The position numbers and the translations under genes were made by a program. From positions 1 through 53,108 of the forward strand of contig JALHNB010000016.1 in assembly GCA_022843745.1 (NCBI GenBank): a stretch of 53,108 nt of DNA, written 5' to 3'. The notes under the pieces are model-generated. The model was not told the DNA's origin. It saw only the letters and a program-made list of their open reading frames with translations, and ran no database searches. Positions 1 through 8,987 of this stretch are shown in pieces; the first letter of the stretch is position 1, and every line of letters begins with the position of its first letter. This DNA comes from Anaerolineae bacterium. GTDB lineage: Bacteria; Chloroflexota; Anaerolineae; Aggregatilineales; Phototrophicaceae.

Positions 1-1
1 T

Positions 2-1297
2 GGCTCAACAGATGACACCCCTAATATGGTGAAACAGTATGAGGGTCGGATCATCTATATTCGTAAGCAAAATGAAGGAGGAACCGCTGCCCGAAATACG
101 GGAATAAAAGTGGCACACGGAGAATATTTCAATTTCCTTGATCATGATGATGTCTTCCTGCCCACCAAAATTGAACGTCAGGTGGAAATTTTGAACACAC
201 GACCAGAAGTCGGCCTGGTTCACTGCGGATACTATCGTATGGATAAAGACGGGCAGTATATTGATATTGTCAACTTCCTACCCGAAGGCGATGTTCGCCC
301 TGTAATCGTCCTCGGTTGCTTCTGTTGGTCAGGTGCGCCACTCATACGCCGTGAGTGCATTGATAAAGTCGGCATGTTTGATGAAAAAGTCTGGAGTTCG
401 GATGCTGATATGTGGCTGAAGATTGCTATTGCAGGCTACCAGTTTGGCTGTATACAAGAGCCTCTCGGCTGTTATCGCATATTGAGTGATAGTTCGATGG
501 CCGATGTCGAGCGAACTGAACGGATGGATATAGCGATTCTGGATCGCGTGTTTGCCGATCCTGCACTGCCCAAGCAAGCTTTCGATATGAAAGACTCTGC
601 CTACTTTAACCAGCGATTTTGGCTAGCCTGCCGCTATTATACGCTCAGAAAACAGGACGATGCACAGCGCAATTTACGAGAAGCGCTGCGGTTACGTCCA
701 GGTCTATTGATCCGCTGGCAAGAACTGTTGCAACTATTTTGCACCAATGCGCTCGACCCACGTGTCGATAATCCTGTCGAGTGGGTCGATTATGTTTTTG
801 ATAATCTCATTCCTGAAGTCGAAGTGCTCATCAGTAGCCAGCGGAATTACTTGAAAAGCTGGGTATTGATGGGTCTTTCTATGCGCAATTACGCGTATGG
901 GCGATTGAGCGAGGCCAAATGCCAATTCACTGATGCGATAGCTTTTGACCCCAGTTTGGCTAAAGACGAGGATGGCTTCTCGCGCACATTAACCGATTAT
1001 GCACTGCGTTTACCTGTTGTGTCGCACGAATATGTGGATTATGTGCTGTCGAATTTGCCAGTCGAAGGAGCACACCTGGCGAGTCTGCGTGACCACATTT
1101 TCAGCGAGGTCAATATTGCGTCCGCGTTTCGTGATTACCGCATCGGACACCTTGACTCTGTCCCACCAAAAGTGCTATCTGCTGTTCGAAGCCGCCCTGT
1201 TTGGCTAAAAAATCGCGGTGTTTTATCGATCCTGGTGAAATCTTTGCCTGATTGGTTCATGCAAAGTGTTTGGCTTTCAAGGCGGTTCAGTACATGA
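2..1297 (+). CDS. Family 2 glycosyltransferase with C-terminal helical extension (5' end outside window)
   Basis: The reading frame is open from base 2, where it already encodes GSTDDTP, the nucleotide-binding end of the GT-A fold, so the true start lies upstream of the window. The acceptor/donor core follows, with QNEGGTAARNTG and a DxD-type FLDHDD motif. GT2 enzymes transfer a sugar from a nucleotide sugar, usually into surface polysaccharide, at the cytoplasmic face. After about residue 190 comes a long helical region with TPR-like character (ACRYYTL, NLREALRLRP), ending in the signature RGVLSILVKSLP that the next two genes share. The stop overlaps the next start in an ATGA, indicating translational coupling. 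Family assignment is secure; donor and acceptor are unknown. Confidence 0.9.
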   Translation, partial: GSTDDTPNMVKQYEGRIIYIRKQNEGGTAARNTGIKVAHGEYFNFLDHDDVFLPTKIERQVEILNTRPEVGLVHCGYYRMDKDGQYIDIVNFLPEGDVRPVIVLGCFCWSGAPLIRRECIDKVGMFDEKVWSSDADMWLKIAIAGYQFGCIQEPLGCYRILSDSSMADVERTERMDIAILDRVFADPALPKQAFDMKDSAYFNQRFWLACRYYTLRKQDDAQRNLREALRLRPGLLIRWQELLQLFCTNALDPRVDNPVEWVDYVFDNLIPEVEVLISSQRNYLKSWVLMGLSMRNYAYGRLSEAKCQFTDAIAFDPSLAKDEDGFSRTLTDYALRLPVVSHEYVDYVLSNLPVEGAHLASLRDHIFSEVNIASAFRDYRIGHLDSVPPKVLSAVRSRPVWLKNRGVLSILVKSLPDWFMQSVWLSRRFST

Positions 1298-2697
1298 GCG
1301 ATCAGCCTCTGGTTTCGATCATCATCCCTACCTTCAACCGCGCGAAGAGCATCTCAGAGACTCTGGAAAGTGTATTCAAGCTAACCTATCAAAACCTCGA
1401 AATCATTGTGGTTGACGATGGCTCAACGGACGATACCGCCGCTGTGATCGCTTCCTATGGGGATAAAGTGCGTTATCACCACCACGAAAATCAGGGCGTT
1501 GAACGAGCGCGCCGGCTGGGTGTTCAGGTTTCAAAGGGCGCTTATATCAATTTTCTGGATGACGACGACCTGATGATACCGGACAAAATTGAACGGCAAG
1601 TGAAGTTGTTTCAGGAACATCCGCAACTGGGCATTGTTCACTGTGGCTATCATTACATCGATAAAGATGGCGGCTTATTGGAAACTACCGGACAATTGCC
1701 CGAAGGCGATGTGCGCAAACAGCTTGCCTGGGGATGTTTTCCGTGGTCAGGTGGACCACTTGTACGCCGTGAATGCCTTGAGGTAATCGGCGAAAATGAA
1801 CACCGCGATTGGCACGGTGACTGGGGTATGTGGCTGCGAGTAGCGCTAGCTGGTTTTTACTTTGGCTGTATACAGGAGCCTTTAGGTTCATACCGCATTG
1901 TCCCCGGCAGCATGACGGATGAAAAAGTGGCAAACGCCGAACGATTGGTATTCCACATTTTGGATGAAGTTTTCACCAAATATGAACTTCCACCCGAAAC
2001 ACTTATCGAGAAAAATCAGATTTATGCAGGTTGGCATTTCTGGATAGCCTGCCGCTACTATGTTGGAGGCTTTTGGGAAGAAGCGAAACGCAGCCTGACC
2101 AGCACACTCACCTATCGCCCGGATTTGCTTGAAAAACCGGATGATCTGTTTCAACTTTTTTATTGGGATGCGCTCAGCCCGCGTGGTCGCGTAGGGAATC
2201 CAGTAAAATTTATCAGCGACATCTTTGATCATCTCCCTGAAATTGCTGCGCCCATCAGAATTTACCGGAAGCGATTCCTCGCCCGGATCTATATGGGGTT
2301 AGCGTTACACGATTACGGTGCAGATCGTACCGATGCAGGGCGTCACAAGCTGACTGAAGCATTGTTGCTTGATCCCAATTCACTTCAACAGCCAGATGAT
2401 TTTCTGGTTTCCCTGTACGATTATGCCAGTAAAATGAGGCTGACTTCCCCCGCTGATTATGTAAACACGGTGTTCGAGAATCTTCCGCCGCACGCGGATG
2501 CGCTCTTAAAGACAAAAAGGCGGATACTAGGCAACATAAACATTGCTCACGCTTTCCAGGATTATGAGAGGGGTGATCGTCAGCATGTGCCGGGACGTGT
2601 CATCACTGCACTCTATAATCAGCCTCACCTGCTGAAAAATCGCGGCGTGTTATCCATCCTGGTCAAGTCACTTCCCTCATACTTAAAGAAACATTAG
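1294..2697 (+). CDS. Family 2 glycosyltransferase, tandem paralogue 2
   Basis: The start is the ATG in the ATGA overlap with the preceding stop, giving MSDQPLVSIIIPTFNRAKS, the usual GT2 beginning. Motifs in order are IIVVDDGSTDDT (UDP-sugar binding), ENQGVERARRLG, and FLDDDD as the metal-binding DxD equivalent. The segment CGYHYIDKDG...LPEGDVR...GCFPWSGGPLVRRECL closely matches the flanking paralogues. The C-terminal half carries the same helical extension (ACRYYVGGFWEEAKRSLTS) and ends with RGVLSILVKSLP. The gene probably arose by tandem duplication and acts on the same surface glycan as its neighbours. The helical half may hold the enzymes together or bind the acceptor; this is inference. 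Confidence 0.92.
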   Translation: MSDQPLVSIIIPTFNRAKSISETLESVFKLTYQNLEIIVVDDGSTDDTAAVIASYGDKVRYHHHENQGVERARRLGVQVSKGAYINFLDDDDLMIPDKIERQVKLFQEHPQLGIVHCGYHYIDKDGGLLETTGQLPEGDVRKQLAWGCFPWSGGPLVRRECLEVIGENEHRDWHGDWGMWLRVALAGFYFGCIQEPLGSYRIVPGSMTDEKVANAERLVFHILDEVFTKYELPPETLIEKNQIYAGWHFWIACRYYVGGFWEEAKRSLTSTLTYRPDLLEKPDDLFQLFYWDALSPRGRVGNPVKFISDIFDHLPEIAAPIRIYRKRFLARIYMGLALHDYGADRTDAGRHKLTEALLLDPNSLQQPDDFLVSLYDYASKMRLTSPADYVNTVFENLPPHADALLKTKRRILGNINIAHAFQDYERGDRQHVPGRVITALYNQPHLLKNRGVLSILVKSLPSYLKKH

Positions 2698-2700
2698 CTT

Positions 2701-4083
2701 ATGAAACCGCTAGTCTCAGTCATTATTCCAACTTATAATCGGTGGTCATATTTACAAATGACCATAGACAGCGTGCTGGCGCAGACCTATCCGCACATTG
2801 AAATCATCGTTGTGAATGATGGTTCGACGGATCAGACCGCCGAGATGCTACTTGAATATTCCAATCGCGTTCGCGTCATATCTCAGACCAATCAAGGCGG
2901 TACTGCTGCTCGAAATACTGGGTTGAGCAAGGCTAGGGGGACATATATCACCTTTCTTGATCATGACGATTTGATGCTCCCAAATAAGCTGGAACGCCAG
3001 ATCGCACTGCTTGAACAGTATCCTGAAATCGCCGTGGCACACTGTCGTTGGCAGTATATTGGTGTGCAAGGAAATATCCTGGATCGAATTGGCCCGCTTC
3101 CAGAGGGTAATCTTTTCCAAACGCTTGTTTTAGGTTGTTTCCTATGGTCGGGCGCTCCTGTTATCCGCCGCGATTGTTTCAATCATGTGGGTAACTTTGA
3201 TACCAGCATCTGGAGTTCCGATTGGGATATGTGGCTACGATTAGCCAAAGCGGGTTACAAATTCGGTTGTGTGCAGGAAATCCTCGGCTCATACCGTATT
3301 ATGCCCGATAGCACCATGTCGGATGTGACCCGCACTGAAGCTATGGATATCCGGCTGTTGGATAAAACCTTTGCCAGTTCACAAGAGATTCCTCAGTCTA
3401 TACTGGCAGTAAAGGATGAAGCCTATGCGAACTGGCGCTTCTGGCTCAGCCGCCGCTATTACGCAACTAATTCACCCCAGGATGGTGAGCGGAATCTAGG
3501 AGAAGCGTTTCGACTTTATCCAGAAATCCTGGCCAATCGCAATGATTTTCTCGAAGTTTTATGTAATGAAGCGCTTGATGTCCGTGTGAACGATCCATTC
3601 GCGTTTGTAGAAATGGTTTTTAGCCATTTGCCGCCCGCAGCAAAACCCATTCAGGATGAGTGTAAATTTGTATTGAGTCAGGTGCATATTGGCCTGGCGT
3701 TGCGGGCTTATGCGAGTGATAACTTTGAGATCGGACGGAACCACATATATAAAGCCTTCGCTTTGTACGCTGATCAAACTGAGCATTTTGCTAAACGCTG
3801 TGTAGCCTATGCGATGCGCCTGTCACTCAAGCCAACAGATTTTGTGAAAACCGTGTTGGATCACTTACCGCCAGAAACTGCCTCCTTGAAAACGCTTCGC
3901 TCTCGATTAATGAGCGATGTAACAATTGCCAGCGCGTTTGAAGATTATTTCGCAGGGCAGCATAGACGCGCCGGACGACAAATAGTAAGCGCCATCGTTT
4001 GGCAGCCATCCTGGTTAAAAAATAAAGGTGTTCTGTCCGTGCTGGCAAAGTCGCTGCCAGCAATTTTATTAAATAGAGATTGA
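2701..4083 (+). CDS. Family 2 glycosyltransferase, tandem paralogue 3
   Basis: The gene begins three bases after the previous stop with MKPLVSVIIPTYNRWSYLQ. It has IIVVNDGSTDQT, QGGTAARNTG and FLDHDDLM. It resembles the first gene of the window most closely: both have GGTAARNTG, FLDHDD and WSGAP.IRR. The catalytic part is followed by the helical extension (WLSRRYYATNSPQDGERNLGEAF) and the terminal signature KGVLSVLAKSLP. The length of 460 residues is well above a minimal GT2 (about 250-330), and the extension explains the difference. The gene is in an operon with the other four transferases. The product is likely cytoplasmic or peripheral, since no membrane segment is visible. Confidence 0.92.
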   Translation: MKPLVSVIIPTYNRWSYLQMTIDSVLAQTYPHIEIIVVNDGSTDQTAEMLLEYSNRVRVISQTNQGGTAARNTGLSKARGTYITFLDHDDLMLPNKLERQIALLEQYPEIAVAHCRWQYIGVQGNILDRIGPLPEGNLFQTLVLGCFLWSGAPVIRRDCFNHVGNFDTSIWSSDWDMWLRLAKAGYKFGCVQEILGSYRIMPDSTMSDVTRTEAMDIRLLDKTFASSQEIPQSILAVKDEAYANWRFWLSRRYYATNSPQDGERNLGEAFRLYPEILANRNDFLEVLCNEALDVRVNDPFAFVEMVFSHLPPAAKPIQDECKFVLSQVHIGLALRAYASDNFEIGRNHIYKAFALYADQTEHFAKRCVAYAMRLSLKPTDFVKTVLDHLPPETASLKTLRSRLMSDVTIASAFEDYFAGQHRRAGRQIVSAIVWQPSWLKNKGVLSVLAKSLPAILLNRD

Positions 4084-4087
4084 AATT

Positions 4088-5224
4088 ATGTCACTTATAT
4101 CCGTTATCATCCCCAGTTATAACCAGGAAAGTTACATCATCGACGCTGTTGAAAGTGTCCTGGCGCAAACCTATACTGATTGCGAGATTATCGTCGTTGA
4201 CGACGGTTCTATCGATAATACTCATGCCCGCCTCACCTCGTATTTTGATCGTATTCGATACCTTCATCAGGCTAATAAAGGTCTTTCTGGTGCTCGTAAT
4301 GCTGGGCTTGCTGCCTCTCATGGTGATTACATTCTGTTTTTAGACGGCGACGATTTGCTGCGTTCCGACGCACTCGAAAAGCTATCGTGTATTCTTGACC
4401 AGTCACCAGATGATGGTCTGGTTTATAGCGCCTGGCAGCAGGTAAGCGCCGATGACAAATCGGTTTTGAGCGAAATTCATCCGCGTCAGGTTGGGCATCT
4501 ATTGAAGTCACTCCTGCTACGAGAGTTTTTCTTCTTTGGTAGTTCAACTCTCATCCGCCGCAGTGTTTTGGAACAGGTTGGGCCGTTTGATGAAACCCTG
4601 ACTTGGGGAGACGATGCCGATATGTGGCTTCGGATCGGTCTGGCTGGTTGGTCATTTGGCTATCTGGATGAACCTATCCTACAGTATCGTGTCCACCATG
4701 CCAGTATGACCGCCACTGTCAGCACACATCAGATTGAAAGCTGGCAAGCAGGATTGAGAAAATTTTTTGCAATGCCTGATCTTACACCAGAGCTGCGTTC
4801 GCTGGAAAAGCAAGCTTGTGCCGTACTCTATTTCGAGACGGCAGGTCGTTATTTTCGCGCTGGAGAATATGAGTTGGGTCGGGAGTTGTTGTGTCAGGCA
4901 CTGCAAGTTAACGGTATACCTGATACCGATTGGTTCCTTAATTGGCTCGCTGGAACAGCTCTCGACCCGCGCACTGGAAACCCAATAGAGTTCATTGAAC
5001 GGATCTTTGATCAGCTACCTCCTGAAGCGATTGGTCTGCGCACTTTAAGAAGGCGAGCCCAAGGTCGTTATCATACTGCGGCGAGCTTTACTGCCCATCT
5101 TAGCCATAATTCTGCCGCAGTCCGGCAGCATATCCTTCCCGCCCTGCTCAACGATCCCACTAACATCGCCAATCGCGGATTTATGAAAGTTGCGTTTAAT
5201 TCCCTTTTGCAGATTGGCGACTGA
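4088..5224 (+). CDS. Family 2 glycosyltransferase, shorter paralogue 4
   Basis: The start ATG gives MSLISVIIPSYNQESYIID, four bases after the previous stop. The motifs are IIVVDDGSIDNT, LSGARNAG and FLDGDDLL. The core is complete, and the WGDDADMWLRIGLAG...EPILQYRVHH stretch matches the other paralogues. The C-terminal extension is present but trimmed: one helical unit (AGRYFRAGEYELGRELLCQAL) and the TALDPRTGNPIEFIERIFDQLPPEA block, then a diverged end (NRGFMKVAFNSLL) in place of the full signature. This makes it the most diverged of the four paralogues. It presumably adds a different sugar or linkage to the same glycan. Confidence 0.92.
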   Translation: MSLISVIIPSYNQESYIIDAVESVLAQTYTDCEIIVVDDGSIDNTHARLTSYFDRIRYLHQANKGLSGARNAGLAASHGDYILFLDGDDLLRSDALEKLSCILDQSPDDGLVYSAWQQVSADDKSVLSEIHPRQVGHLLKSLLLREFFFFGSSTLIRRSVLEQVGPFDETLTWGDDADMWLRIGLAGWSFGYLDEPILQYRVHHASMTATVSTHQIESWQAGLRKFFAMPDLTPELRSLEKQACAVLYFETAGRYFRAGEYELGRELLCQALQVNGIPDTDWFLNWLAGTALDPRTGNPIEFIERIFDQLPPEAIGLRTLRRRAQGRYHTAASFTAHLSHNSAAVRQHILPALLNDPTNIANRGFMKVAFNSLLQIGD

Positions 5225-5227
5225 ATC

Positions 5228-6211
5228 ATGTCCTTTTATCTTCCAACTGTCAGCGTGATTATTCCAGTCTATAATGGCGAACGAACATTAGCCATCTGCC
5301 TGGAAAGCCTGTTAAACCAGAATTACCCCCGTGACTCGTATGAAATCATCGTGGTCGAAAATGGCTCAACCGACAGAACAGCAGCGATTGCTCAGAGCTA
5401 TCAGGTACGTCTCTTGCATAGCGCCGAGCGCGGCCCATCCGCAGCCCGCAACCTGGGCATCGCCAGCAGCCACGCGGAGATCATCGCTTTCACGGATGCA
5501 GACTGTATCGCCCACGTTGACTGGCTGCGCGAGTTGGTTCAACCGTATTCGGATGCCAGAGTAGGTGGTGTAGCAGGCGAAATTCTGGCCTATAAACATG
5601 ATGAACTCAACATTATTGAAAACTTTCTGGATGAATTTCCGCCGCTCCAAAATTTCATGAAGGGCGAAGTTGAATTTCGGCCGTATCTATTCACAGCCAA
5701 TGCCTCTTATCGTCGCGATATACTTCAGAAACTGAATGGCTTTAATACGTCTCTGTTTACCGCAGAAGATGTAGATTTATCATGGCGTGTACAAATTATT
5801 ACTGAGTTTAATGTATGCTATGCACCCCAGGCTATCATCTACCATCACCATCGATCAACATTAAAAGGATTATGCCGCCAGTATAGGCAGTATGGCTTTG
5901 GGGAAATTACTCTAGATATGATCTATAAATCGCAGCCTGGTTATCCACGTAACCTTTCATTCCAGCTGCGGCGTATTCTCAAGCAGATTTGTACTTTACC
6001 CAACTACCTCATTTCAACAGGAATCCGTCATTATCGACTTCGGCGTGGATATATCACCCCTTATCAAGCGGCAATCCCAATTTTAACGTTACTGGTTGAA
6101 AGCAGTAATATTTGGGGCAAATTAGAGGCTTTAGTCGCGACTCGATTGATGACAAATACCGATACTTTCACTCAGAAAAAAATCGCCGACTATATCCAGC
6201 GATACTATTGA
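5228..6211 (+). CDS. Family 2 glycosyltransferase, distinct subfamily
   Basis: The start ATG lies three bases after the previous stop and gives MSFYLPTVSVIIPVYNGERTL. It has VVENGSTDRT, RGPSAARNLG and FTDADC (DxD). It also has the late GT2 motif FTAEDVDLSWRV, where the ED/xxR part supplies catalytic base and acceptor contacts. It lacks the helical extension of the four upstream paralogues. Instead its C-terminal part, with RQYRQYGFGEI and a basic RHYRLRRGYITPYQ stretch, is typical of stand-alone GT2 enzymes of exopolysaccharide loci. It is the last gene of the tandem array. The roughly 140 bases between it and the next small gene show no clear terminator. Confidence 0.9.
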   Translation: MSFYLPTVSVIIPVYNGERTLAICLESLLNQNYPRDSYEIIVVENGSTDRTAAIAQSYQVRLLHSAERGPSAARNLGIASSHAEIIAFTDADCIAHVDWLRELVQPYSDARVGGVAGEILAYKHDELNIIENFLDEFPPLQNFMKGEVEFRPYLFTANASYRRDILQKLNGFNTSLFTAEDVDLSWRVQIITEFNVCYAPQAIIYHHHRSTLKGLCRQYRQYGFGEITLDMIYKSQPGYPRNLSFQLRRILKQICTLPNYLISTGIRHYRLRRGYITPYQAAIPILTLLVESSNIWGKLEALVATRLMTNTDTFTQKKIADYIQRYY

Positions 6212-6354
6212 TCCCATCGCAAATACCAACTACCAGTGACTATAGCAAGAAAACACTTTGATCAACCGGCAAGACATCACATTTACACCTTTGACCGGAT
6301 AAAGGCCGATTATTGTCGGTTAGCACAAGATGAACGCCAAGTGATATAGCGACT

Positions 6355-6504
6355 TCAATTTTCAGCCTCAGCATACCCTTCTAAAAAGCGGACTTCCACG
6401 TGCCCAGGGCGACCATCAACTGGACTATCTGCCATGACAAGTTCTCCTAGAGCAACAATTGCTACAAGCGCTACTATTCCAATGATTAGCTTTTGTATTT
6501 TCAT
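6355..6504 (-). CDS. Small secreted or membrane-anchored peptide, 49 residues, unknown function
   Basis: Reading the minus strand, an ATG at 6504 follows a strong ribosome binding site (TAAGGAGA, 6511-6518) by seven bases. It encodes 49 residues ending at TGA 6355. The N-terminus MKIQKLIIGIVALVAIVALG is a classic hydrophobic signal or anchor sequence. A polar, acidic tail (DSPVDGRPGHVEVRFLEGY) follows. The gene lies directly beside the left end of an IS5-type element, whose TTA target duplication forms the upstream edge of the ribosome binding site, so the native promoter has probably been displaced. I recognise no family. The signal, ribosome binding site and codon structure support a real gene, but function cannot be stated. 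Confidence 0.6.
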   Translation of the reverse strand: MKIQKLIIGIVALVAIVALGELVMADSPVDGRPGHVEVRFLEGYAEAEN

Positions 6505-6518
6505 TCTAAATCTCCTTA

Positions 6519-7405
6519 GAGGCCATTTGAAAATTAAGGAACGAGACGCTTGAGCAAAGTATGAATAGAAGCGAGGTAAATCATGCCCTCACTGCTACGG
6601 GTGCATTCCTCATAATCTTTGCTCAGGCGACGATAATTACCCAGCCAAGCGAAAGTGCGTTCCACGACCCAGCGTCTTGGTAAAACGTGGAAACCAGATT
6701 GATCGTGGGCGGGCAACACAATCTCCAGAGTGATCTGGAAGCATTGCAGACACCAGCGCAGGAGAGCGCCTCTGTAAGCGCCATCGGCCCAGATTTGCAA
6801 CAGGCGCAAACGCAGCATCGGCAGGAGCGCCGCCAGCAAGAGTTTAGCACCATCCCGATCTTGAATATCGCCACGATGCACCACCACGTGCAATAAATGA
6901 CCCTGAGTATCCACCAGAATATGGCGTTTGCGCCCCTTGACCTTCTTACCCGCATCATAGCCGTGTTCTCCGCCTACCTCTGTCGTTTTCACACTTTGAC
7001 TGTCCATGATGGCCGCACTCGGATGCGGATTGCGTCCCGCTTGCCGCCGCACCGCATAGCACAAAGCGCGGTTGATCCGCTCCCGCGTTCCGTCCAAACA
7101 CCATTTGCGATAATCGTAGTAGACCCTGTGGGCATTCGGAAAATGAGACGGTAGATTCGCCCATTGACATCCCGTTTTCACAATATACAGCATCCCATTC
7201 ACCGCCGCCTGTAGATCGATACTGATCGGTCTGCCTGCTCCTGAGCGTTCTAACGCTAACAATTCCTTGATCCGTTCCCACTGTTTCTGGCTCAGATCAC
7301 TGGTATATCGCCGCTTTTTGTGACACACTTTTCTTTATTCCTTTTCGGTCTGAATGGTTTGGTTGGTCCCTCCATTCTACCGAATTGGAATTTTCAAATG
7401 GCCTC
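6519..7405 (-). mobile_element. IS5-family insertion sequence, complete, 887 bp
   Basis: Perfect 17-bp terminal inverted repeats, beginning GAGGCCATTTGAAAATT, lie at 6519-6535 and 7389-7405. Both sides carry the 3-bp direct repeat TTA (6516-6518 and 7406-7408), a short target duplication as expected of IS5-family members. The element holds one intact transposase gene whose stop codon lies inside the left repeat. Intact repeats, open frame and target duplication suggest recent insertion. Confidence 0.92.
6534..7328 (-). CDS. IS5-family transposase (DDE)
   Basis: The 264-residue product has an N-terminal helix-turn-helix-like region (SDLSQKQWERIKELL), then GCQWANLP. The DDE catalytic residues appear in MDSQSVKTTE (first Asp), WADGAY (second Asp) and RRWVVERTFAWLGNYRRL (Glu). 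The central GKKVKGRKRHILVDTQG is diagnostic of the IS5/IS427-like group. Length and motifs are complete, so the enzyme is probably active. It catalyses cut-and-paste movement of the surrounding 887-bp element. No frameshift is needed, unlike some IS5 relatives with a split gene. Confidence 0.93.
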   Translation of the reverse strand: MCHKKRRYTSDLSQKQWERIKELLALERSGAGRPISIDLQAAVNGMLYIVKTGCQWANLPSHFPNAHRVYYDYRKWCLDGTRERINRALCYAVRRQAGRNPHPSAAIMDSQSVKTTEVGGEHGYDAGKKVKGRKRHILVDTQGHLLHVVVHRGDIQDRDGAKLLLAALLPMLRLRLLQIWADGAYRGALLRWCLQCFQITLEIVLPAHDQSGFHVLPRRWVVERTFAWLGNYRRLSKDYEECTRSSEGMIYLASIHTLLKRLVP

Positions 7406-7409
7406 TTAT

Positions 7410-8848
7410 ACTTTGCACCATCAAGCAGCGTAGCACAAGGTGGAGAGAAGGGCATCAAATAAGGGTTTGGGGATTTTAAGCATGTCGGGTTCGTCCTTGG
7501 ATATTCGGAAAGTCGGAAAGGCAAACCACAGATGTTGACGTACCAGGGCAAGGGCGTCGGAGAAAGTGGGCAGGGGTTTGGTGTACCAGGCGGCTTGACG
7601 AGGAGAGGACGTAGGGTTGAGAGAGTAGAGCGCATCGGCAACCAACGTGACCCAAGAGAAGAGACCCAACAAGAGCGGGGTGGTGCGGGCAATGGCTTTG
7701 TCCGACCACTGGCGTTGGGTTTCCAATCCCAGATGGCGACGGGCTTCTTCAAAGGTGACTTCCAACTGCCAGCGCTGAACGAAGCAGGCCAGGATATAGG
7801 CAGGCGTTTGCAGAGGGTCGCTACACAGCACAGCCACAGGGGCGTATTCCCGCTGCGGATCACGGATCAAGACCCAGCGGATGGGGACAGATGGTTTGGC
7901 GGTGTGGTACCACACGGCACAACCCGAAGCAATGTCCATCACGCGCTGCTGCCCATCGTACCAAGTCAACGAAATGCTCGTCCAAACGGTGTCCGGATCG
8001 GTCAGGATCTGGGCCAAAGTTGGCAGACGCTTGCCTTTCTTGCGTGGTCGTCCGCGTCTGCTGTAAGGTGGTGCAGGTTCGTACAAGGCCGCATCCATTC
8101 TCAGGCGGCAGACAACGGCGATTTTCATCCCCTGCATCTGGCTCAGAAAGTCCAGCGCCGCATAGGCACTGTCGCCCACCAGCACCAGCTCGCGCTGCGG
8201 CAACCAGCGGCGCAACAAGGCCAGCATTTGGCGACTGCGCTGCAAATTGCTTTTAGGACTGCGTCCGCGTTGTTGGTAATAACGCTCGGAAGGCGACAGC
8301 ACCGTCATCACGGGCAAAGCCCAGATGCGCTGTGCCCAGGAAATGCGCGTCAGCAGCATCAGACTAATCCAGCGCAAGCCGCTGGTTTTGACAAAGTGAC
8401 TATCACTGGAGCGTACCGGGTCACGATAAATGCCGCGGGCTGCGATCTTGCGTCCCCAACGCCGTTCTATCGTCGTGTCAATCCCAAACACCAACGCTTG
8501 CTCTCGCTCACCAAACGCGCTCAGCAGCAGCTTCAGCAGCACGCCTGCCAAGTCCAAAGGCGACCACACCGCCCGATTCAGCACGTGATGATACTGCGCG
8601 AATTGCTTGCTCTCGCTCAAGCCCATCACCCGCAGCGTTTCACTCACCACCCGTTTTCCCGGTGTCAAGATCGCACCCACCAACAGCCTTTTCGCTTTTT
8701 CCCAAGTCGTTACCCCGTAAAAACATGGCGCAAACGGGTTTACTCTGTCCATAATTACCCAAGGCAGGTTCAGCATCGTTTCATCCTTTACCAGAGGTTT
8801 GAAACAGCTTATCCTGCCTCCCTTTTTTCAGCTACCTATGTGCAAAGT
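7410..8848 (-). mobile_element. IS4/IS701-like insertion sequence, about 1.44 kb
   Basis: The ends are placed at short inverted repeats: ACTTTGCAC at 7410-7418 and its complement at 8840-8848. Beyond nine bases the ends match only loosely. The transposase gene fills the element. No convincing target duplication is visible. The left end sits only four bases from the IS5-type element, which may have altered the original junction. The boundaries are therefore less certain than those of its neighbour. Confidence 0.7.
7421..8776 (-). CDS. DDE transposase, IS4 superfamily (IS701-like)
   Basis: The 451-residue product has the RNase H-like DDE fold. The first Asp is in FGIDTTIERRWG, the second in VLVGDSAYAAL, and the Glu is in QRWQLEVTFEEARRHLG, the Y/W-x-x-E helix typical of IS4-superfamily enzymes. 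A basic linker (YSRRGRPRKKGKR) follows the second Asp. RGIYRDPVRSSDSHFVKTSGLRW is characteristic of a group common in Planctomycetes and Chloroflexota; that is from memory, not a search. The frame is intact from ATG to TGA, so it appears functional. The assignment to IS701 rather than another IS4-like family is tentative. Confidence 0.85.
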   Translation of the reverse strand: MLNLPWVIMDRVNPFAPCFYGVTTWEKAKRLLVGAILTPGKRVVSETLRVMGLSESKQFAQYHHVLNRAVWSPLDLAGVLLKLLLSAFGEREQALVFGIDTTIERRWGRKIAARGIYRDPVRSSDSHFVKTSGLRWISLMLLTRISWAQRIWALPVMTVLSPSERYYQQRGRSPKSNLQRSRQMLALLRRWLPQRELVLVGDSAYAALDFLSQMQGMKIAVVCRLRMDAALYEPAPPYSRRGRPRKKGKRLPTLAQILTDPDTVWTSISLTWYDGQQRVMDIASGCAVWYHTAKPSVPIRWVLIRDPQREYAPVAVLCSDPLQTPAYILACFVQRWQLEVTFEEARRHLGLETQRQWSDKAIARTTPLLLGLFSWVTLVADALYSLNPTSSPRQAAWYTKPLPTFSDALALVRQHLWFAFPTFRISKDEPDMLKIPKPLFDALLSTLCYAA

Positions 8849-8987
8849 CGAGCTTAGCGAACCTCCAGAACCGTATGCCGAATCTCCGTAGCGTTATCGA
8901 CAGGCAAAAACCATGAACATCGCGTACTTCCAGCCAAAGTTAAGCACATGTTGAGCGCAAAAGGAATGAATTGATGCTAAAATCAAT

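Noticed and set aside
7532-8857. Long open frame (441 codons) on the plus strand opposite the IS4-like transposase
   Set aside because: The minus-strand frame has clear DDE motifs. This one has basic, Gln/Arg-rich composition typical of an antisense shadow and no ribosome binding site.
7400-8860. Target-site duplication of the IS4-like element
   Set aside because: No matching direct repeat flanks the ACTTTGCAC ends. TTA belongs to the IS5-type neighbour, so no duplication is claimed.
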